Below are positions 15,045-18,995 of a stretch of DNA of 18,995 nucleotides, in pieces. Positions within the stretch are counted from its first letter, which is position 1. Each line of letters begins with the position of its first letter. The DNA lies in NCBI GenBank assembly GCA_945860385.1, contig CAMAQD010000037.1, positions 1-18,995 on the forward strand, written 5' to 3'. Origin of the DNA: Flavobacterium psychrophilum (lineage in GTDB: Bacteria; Bacteroidota; Bacteroidia; Flavobacteriales; Flavobacteriaceae). Under the pieces are notes generated by a model that did not search any database, had not been told where the DNA came from, and saw only the letters and a list, made by a program, of their open reading frames with translations. A program made the translations under genes and the position numbers.

Positions 15045-16421
15045 TTATTTATAATTAAATATTTCTTCTTTTCCTTCTAATTCCCCTTCAGCAACTTCCC
15101 AGACAGAAATGATAGGGAAATATCTTGAAAATAAAGTCACTACCAAAAGTAAACCTGCAAATGTTGCAGCAACCACAGTCATTTCCACTGCGCTTGGGAA
15201 ATATTGTGTCCACGATGCCGGTACATCTTGTATTGGAAGATAAGGATGAAGTAGTCCCGGGATTACTATCAAATAAAGTCTAAACCAGCCTGCAATTAAT
15301 ACCACAAGTGAAATAATCGTTAAAGGAAGTGGTTTTCGCATTTTAGGAAACAGGGGCAATAAAATGGGTACAATTATACCAAAAATCACTACTGACCAAT
15401 AAAAAGCGGCTTCTTTCCCGACGAATAAATTTAAAAGAGTATTTTCGTGCAAGCCCGACATTTTATAAGCTGGAATCAAATATTCATTGACGTTAAAATA
15501 ACCGTGTATTAAAGCCATTAAAACCAAAGTTTGTCCCAATTTATCGAAGTGCATTTCGGTTAAATATTTTTCGAAATTATAGGCTTTTCTAAAAATAAAA
15601 GTGGCTAAGGTCATGACAGCTACACTCAATAAAAAGGCATTTGAAACAAAATAGGCTCCAAAATTTGTACTATCCCATTCTGGTCTTAGCGTGGTTGCAA
15701 ACAACCAAGCGGTAATCGTGCAAATCACAACTCCCAAAGGAATTACCAAAGCTGTCAATACTTTCATAGTTTTTTTCAATATTTCCCATTGTTCTGGAGT
15801 TCCTTGCCATCCAAAAGAAAGCATATTGTACATTTTTAATTGCCATTTGGGTAAATTTTTCAAATGGTTTTTACAGGTTAGTAATGAAGGAATTAATGGA
15901 ATAAAAAGTAAAATAATACAAGCGACAAGATCCGTTGAAATTCCTATAACGTCCCAAATAATTGGCGACTGAATACGACCGTGAATGAATAAATTTAATA
16001 ATCTATCGGGTCTTCCCATTGCCACAACGATGCTTATTCCTCCAAACATTATGGCGCCAATGGCAATAACTTCGGCTATTCTGGAAAGGGGTCTGTACCA
16101 TTCAAAATTGGTAAGTTTAAGAATAGCCGACATTAAGACACCGACTAAACCTATGGCCACCATAAACAAAAAGTTGGAAATGTATATTCCCCACATAGTA
16201 TAATCTCTTAAACTTGTAGTAACATATTTGCTTTTGGTTTCTTGTATGATATAGGCAACAACTCCTGCCAATAATACGGCTACAAGAAATGCAATCCATA
16301 TTTTACCCGCTTTGCCAATTTTCTCGATTGGACGAAGCAGGTCATCTTTCATCACCATATACTCTGCTTGAGTAAAGGTTTCGTGTTGGGTAGATTCTGG
16401 TTTAATTATATTTTCAGACAT
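15045..16421 (-). CDS. NrfD/PsrC-type quinol-interacting membrane subunit
   Basis: 458 residues with about ten membrane helices, near 41-60, 78-100, 115-136, 160-180, 220-241, 256-278, 297-315, 338-358, 367-386 and 411-432. The segment WYRPLSRIAEVIAIGAIMFGG, the following MGRPDRLLNLFIHG, and the SPIIWDVIGISTDL stretch are typical of NrfD-family proteins. These exchange electrons between menaquinone and a periplasmic four-cluster ferredoxin. Ten helices is the size seen in the NrfD-like subunits of alternative complex III rather than the eight of classical NrfD/PsrC. The ferredoxin gene lies 20 bp upstream, and a periplasmic anchor protein and cytochrome c follow. No catalytic molybdopterin subunit or multihaem cytochrome is encoded in the window. 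Confidence 0.9.
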   Translation of the reverse strand: MSENIIKPESTQHETFTQAEYMVMKDDLLRPIEKIGKAGKIWIAFLVAVLLAGVVAYIIQETKSKYVTTSLRDYTMWGIYISNFLFMVAIGLVGVLMSAILKLTNFEWYRPLSRIAEVIAIGAIMFGGISIVVAMGRPDRLLNLFIHGRIQSPIIWDVIGISTDLVACIILLFIPLIPSLLTCKNHLKNLPKWQLKMYNMLSFGWQGTPEQWEILKKTMKVLTALVIPLGVVICTITAWLFATTLRPEWDSTNFGAYFVSNAFLLSVAVMTLATFIFRKAYNFEKYLTEMHFDKLGQTLVLMALIHGYFNVNEYLIPAYKMSGLHENTLLNLFVGKEAAFYWSVVIFGIIVPILLPLFPKMRKPLPLTIISLVVLIAGWFRLYLIVIPGLLHPYLPIQDVPASWTQYFPSAVEMTVVAATFAGLLLVVTLFSRYFPIISVWEVAEGELEGKEEIFNYK

Positions 16422-16441
16422 TTTTTATTTTTTTAAAAAGA

Positions 16442-17377
16442 TTACTCCTTGGTATTTTGAGGTTCAGTTGCATCTTCAAACGGGAAATTACGTTTTACAG
16501 GTGGTAAATAATACACCCTTGGTTTGGTTCCTAATTCTTCAAATTGGCGGTATCCAGCTCTGTCTTGTAATAATTTTTTTAATCTCACCGTATCTTCTCC
16601 GTTAGAGACAACATCTTCTAATTCATCACCATGGTAAATCGCACCATTCGGACATTCAATTACGCAGGCTGGTAATAATCCTTGGGCTGAACGATCAGTA
16701 CAGAAATCACATTTGGCAACAGTTCCTTCTTGAGCATAAGGTGTCGTACAATGATTGGGGTCAGAAGTATCGTTTTTATGTTCTTCGCTAAATTTTACTT
16801 GTTCAGGTCTTCCGAAATTGAATGTACGAGCAGAATATGGACAAGCAGCAATACAGAATTTGCAACCAATACAACGTTCGTAATCCATAGCCACAATTCC
16901 GTCAGAACGTTTGAATGTTGCGTCGACTGGACATACTTTTGTACAAGGAGGATTATCGCAATGGTAACACATTGTAGGAAACCAATAGGGAGATTCTAAA
17001 GGTGAATTTTGCATTTTCTTCACCTTAATATATTCAACTGGCGCTAAAACATTATGGGCTTTTTGGCAGCCTGTGATGCATTTTCTCTCATTGGCACATT
17101 TGCCTAAATCGATTACCCGAATAAATTTCTTTCCTTCGACTCCCTGACGAAGTTCTGCTTTCGAAAAATCATCATTAGAAGCATGATGATCAACAAGAGA
17201 GCTATCAATTTCTACTAATTTTCCATCAGCAGTAAGTACTTTTACTTTTTTGCCTGTAGTTTTTGTGCCTTCATCGGTAACAGCGCTTGCAATTGCAGTA
17301 CCTGCCAAAGCAATTCCTCCTAAAGCACCGAGCTTTAGAAAATTCCTTCGGGATGAATTATTATTTTCTTTTTCCAT
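16442..17377 (-). CDS. Tat-exported four-cluster ferredoxin (NrfC/PsrB/DmsB-like)
   Basis: 311 residues. A twin-arginine signal (SRRNFLK, 9-15) and hydrophobic stretch (16-32) send the folded protein to the periplasm. Cys groups: 94/100/104; 137/140/145/149; 169/172/175/179; 223/226/238/242. These fit the four [4Fe-4S] sites of DmsB-type subunits, except that the first group has Glu97 where CxxCxxCxxxC would place its second Cys. An additional Cys210 lies in an insert between groups three and four. The protein would carry electrons between the NrfD-type membrane subunit (next gene) and a periplasmic partner, probably the operon's cytochrome c. A 60-residue stretch between the signal and the first cluster is longer than I would expect. 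It is the first gene of a four-gene operon. Confidence 0.92.
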   Translation of the reverse strand: MEKENNNSSRRNFLKLGALGGIALAGTAIASAVTDEGTKTTGKKVKVLTADGKLVEIDSSLVDHHASNDDFSKAELRQGVEGKKFIRVIDLGKCANERKCITGCQKAHNVLAPVEYIKVKKMQNSPLESPYWFPTMCYHCDNPPCTKVCPVDATFKRSDGIVAMDYERCIGCKFCIAACPYSARTFNFGRPEQVKFSEEHKNDTSDPNHCTTPYAQEGTVAKCDFCTDRSAQGLLPACVIECPNGAIYHGDELEDVVSNGEDTVRLKKLLQDRAGYRQFEELGTKPRVYYLPPVKRNFPFEDATEPQNTKE

Positions 17378-17491
17378 ATTGTTTAATATTACTTTTAGAA
17401 ATTCATTAAAAAATAAACTACTCTTTTAGTATAAGTTTTATTTGTGTAATCAATTATCTTGTAAATTTCTGTCTATTTTATCTTAATTTAA

Positions 17492-17505
17492 ATGATAATT
17501 ATCAT
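17492..17505. promoter_or_regulatory. Perfect palindrome ATGATAATTATCAT, possible Crp/Fnr-type operator
   Basis: A 14-bp perfect inverted repeat 115 bp upstream of the ferredoxin start. The core TGAT-N4-ATCA matches 8 of the 10 fixed positions of an FNR-type site (TTGAT-N4-ATCAA). Oxygen- or redox-responsive control of a respiratory operon would make sense. It also resembles part of a Fur box (GATAAT hexamers), but lacks the full 19-bp array. Confidence 0.45.
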
Positions 17506-17601
17506 ACTTTTAAATTTTTATAATTAAGCATAAAACCGTATAAATCAGAGGCTTTGATAGTTGAACCTAAAATAAGACCCGAAACTCTTTTTTATATATG
17601 T

Positions 17602-17653
17602 AAAAAAAGAGGATAAACTTATCCTTTTATGGAATCAGAATCCTCTTTTTTTT
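17602..17653 (-). terminator. Terminator of the DUF5777 gene with an alternative inner hairpin
   Basis: A 13-bp perfect stem joins AAAAAAAGAGGAT (17602-17614) and ATCCTCTTTTTTT (17640-17652) with a 25-base loop. A second hairpin, AGGATAA (17610-17616) with TTATCCT (17619-17625), uses part of the same left arm and would exclude the full long stem. On the minus strand the structure lies 51 bp after the stop of the DUF5777 gene and ends in a T run. Confidence 0.75.
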
Positions 17654-17703
17654 AGTTGAATTATATCTTTTGCAGTGTTTTATACAACTGGTTAATCAAT
17701 ACA

Positions 17704-18588
17704 TTACCAAGTTCTCGAAATATTAAATCCAATAGCCATTTCGAATTTAGAACCAGAGCTGGCGTCTTTATTATAGAATTCATTCTGATTGAACATATTG
17801 CTTTGTTGATTCACAATTCCTCTGTAATTACTTACGAAAATTTGAAAGGTGTGTCCAACAGTTGAAAACTCGGTTCCAAAAGAAAATCCTGATTCTGGTG
17901 CATTTTTTTGAGAAGTAAAAGGCTGATTAAAATCTAATAAAATACTCATACTCGACGTAACTTTGGCTCGGCCTCCAAACTGAATGGCAAATAAATCATT
18001 GCTCATAGGAGCCTCAACTACATTGTAATGAGAATAGCTTGGTGCAATTTGAAAGGAAAACATTTTATTAAAACGTTGGGCAATAATGATTTGGTTAAAA
18101 AAGGACCAACGATCAGATAAGTGATAGAAATTGCTCTTTGGCAAAGCACTAACGGCAGCATTACCATAATAAGTAACACTCACAGGCATTTTACCATTTA
18201 CTGTTTGTTTTAAAATTGCCCCTTTCAAAATAAAATCCTGCAATCTCTGGTCTTTAGTGGTTCCAACACCAACAGTGATGCGATCAGTAATGGAATAATT
18301 TACTGCTATACGAATATTGGCTGGTGCCCAAATACCAATCATGTCATTGGTACCAGTTACTAGACCAAAACGGTGATTCATTATCATTTCGATAGTTCCT
18401 TTAGAATACACTCGATCGGTTTGGTTTTCAATTAATGAAGTACTTTCAAAAGCGGCACGCTCATATTCTACTTCAACAACTGGTGCAACGCTGTCAACAA
18501 CAACGGCGGTAGTGTCTTTTTGCTCTTGCGCCAACAACATCGTTGGTAGAACAAACACAACTATAAATAGTGTTTTTAATAATTTCAT
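17704..18588 (-). CDS. DUF5777-family outer-membrane beta-barrel protein
   Basis: 294 residues from the ATG at 18588. An upstream in-frame ATG at 18624 would overlap the previous gene and put 12 residues ahead of a normal signal peptide, so I reject it. Residues 1-20 are that peptide (ending LLAQ). The mature part alternates beta strands and turns typical of a barrel, with GTIEMIMNHRFG, then an ITDRITVGVGTTKDQRLQDF segment that I associate with DUF5777, and ends in IGFNISRTW, an outer-membrane C-terminal strand. The function is unknown. It follows the cytochrome c lipoprotein gene by 16 bp and is in its operon, suggesting a role in electron transfer at, or supply to, the outer membrane. That role is inference. 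Confidence 0.85.
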   Translation of the reverse strand: MKLLKTLFIVVFVLPTMLLAQEQKDTTAVVVDSVAPVVEVEYERAAFESTSLIENQTDRVYSKGTIEMIMNHRFGLVTGTNDMIGIWAPANIRIAVNYSITDRITVGVGTTKDQRLQDFILKGAILKQTVNGKMPVSVTYYGNAAVSALPKSNFYHLSDRWSFFNQIIIAQRFNKMFSFQIAPSYSHYNVVEAPMSNDLFAIQFGGRAKVTSSMSILLDFNQPFTSQKNAPESGFSFGTEFSTVGHTFQIFVSNYRGIVNQQSNMFNQNEFYNKDASSGSKFEMAIGFNISRTW

Positions 18589-18604
18589 GATTTTTAATTT
18601 ATAG

Positions 18605-18988
18605 TTAATTATTAAGAGCTCCATCGTTGATCCACTTGTCTACCAAAGCAATTTTGGAATCACTCCATTTTCCAGCAGTTGGCATAATTGCTGCTCCATC
18701 ACCTACAAGGGATTTATGAAGACTACTACCTGCGGCATTTCCTGGAATAACATATTTGTTATTTTTCGTTAACGCTAGATACGAATTGGCTGATATTAAA
18801 TCTGGTGCTGTGGCTCCAGTCTTGTGACAACTAACACAATCTTGAGCCCATAATGGCTGAATATCTTTTGAGTAAGAAACTACTTCCGGAATAGGAATAT
18901 CAGCCTCTGGTGGCATTTCGTCATAATAACAGGATGTAGCCATCAAACTCACTGTTAGCATCATTAAGTATTGAAATATTTTTTTCAT
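18605..18988 (-). CDS. Cytochrome c lipoprotein
   Basis: 127 residues. The leader ends in a lipobox, MATSC (Cys20), so the protein should be lipid-anchored. The single haem site is C51-V-S-C54-H55, preceded by SYSKDIQPLWAQD. This resembles the small cytochrome domains recalled from planctomycete-type (PSCyt) proteins. Met102 in AAIMPTAGKWSD is the likely second axial ligand, and the domain closes with helix KIALVDKWINDGA. It would carry electrons at the periplasmic face of a membrane and depend on CcsBA for maturation. It is the first gene visible of an operon with the DUF5777 barrel protein; further genes may lie upstream beyond the right edge, since only 7 bp remain. Confidence 0.9.
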   Translation of the reverse strand: MKKIFQYLMMLTVSLMATSCYYDEMPPEADIPIPEVVSYSKDIQPLWAQDCVSCHKTGATAPDLISANSYLALTKNNKYVIPGNAAGSSLHKSLVGDGAAIMPTAGKWSDSKIALVDKWINDGALNN

Positions 18989-18995
18989 CTTTTAT

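Larger units (their letters stand above)
17378..17703. other. Intergenic region between ferredoxin operon and DUF5777 gene
   Basis: 326 bp with no gene. The right part (17602-17653) holds the terminator of the DUF5777 gene. The left part should contain the promoter of the ferredoxin operon, but I find no convincing TAnnTTTG box. It does contain the perfect palindrome at 17492-17505. Confidence 0.6.

Noticed and set aside
14048..17377. The ferredoxin/NrfD operon as alternative complex III
   Set aside because: That complex needs a pentahaem cytochrome and a fused molybdopterin-like/ferredoxin subunit plus a second NrfD-like subunit; none is present here.
17492..17505. Palindrome as a Fur box
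   Set aside because: It contains overlapping GATAAT hexamers but not the three-hexamer or 7-1-7 arrangement, and the operon is not an iron-uptake operon.
18589..18624. ATG at 18624 as start of the DUF5777 gene
   Set aside because: It overlaps the end of the cytochrome gene and would add 12 residues before a standard MKLLK signal peptide.

Overview
The window reads as a chromosomal segment of a Bacteroidota bacterium, most likely Flavobacteriaceae and Flavobacterium-like. It is AT-rich, ribosome-binding sites are weak, and several genes are preceded by the phylum's -7 promoter element (TAnnTTTG). The gene families fit as well: a carboxypeptidase-like domain fused to a TonB receptor, DUF2520, DUF2911, DUF5777 and a fused ResB-CcsA protein. 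I see no insertion sequence, tRNA, rRNA or CRISPR array.

Region 1 (1-5240) is a putative envelope locus under extracytoplasmic-function sigma control. A leftward operon encodes two secreted proteins that look like the N- and C-terminal halves of one DUF4331 protein, then a TPR lipoprotein, then a TonB-dependent receptor that runs off the left edge. A sigma factor and its membrane anti-sigma factor (RskA type) are divergent from it, sharing a 239-bp intergenic region. This is the best candidate for an undescribed system. Its substrate cannot be read from the sequence, although the receptor plug is histidine-rich.

Region 2 (5256-7501) holds a second sigma/anti-sigma pair that converges on the first across a perfect hairpin. 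This anti-sigma factor is only 80 residues long and has no membrane segment. A LuxR-type regulator follows; its promoter shows that the true start is the ATG at 6518.

Region 3 (7519-13861) is mostly housekeeping: the fused cytochrome c haem-ligation protein CcsBA on the minus strand, then on the plus strand a DUF2520 Rossmann protein overlapping a KdsC-like phosphatase, a beta-phosphoglucomutase-like HAD phosphatase, and a secreted DUF2911 protein.

Region 4 (13998-18988) is respiratory and all on the minus strand. One operon has a Tat-exported four-cluster ferredoxin, an NrfD-type quinol-interacting membrane subunit, a membrane-anchored periplasmic protein of unknown family, and a monohaem cytochrome c. 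It has the electron-transfer parts of a PsrBC/NrfCD-type complex but no catalytic subunit in view. Upstream, a second operon encodes a cytochrome c lipoprotein and a DUF5777 beta-barrel protein. CcsBA would mature both cytochromes.
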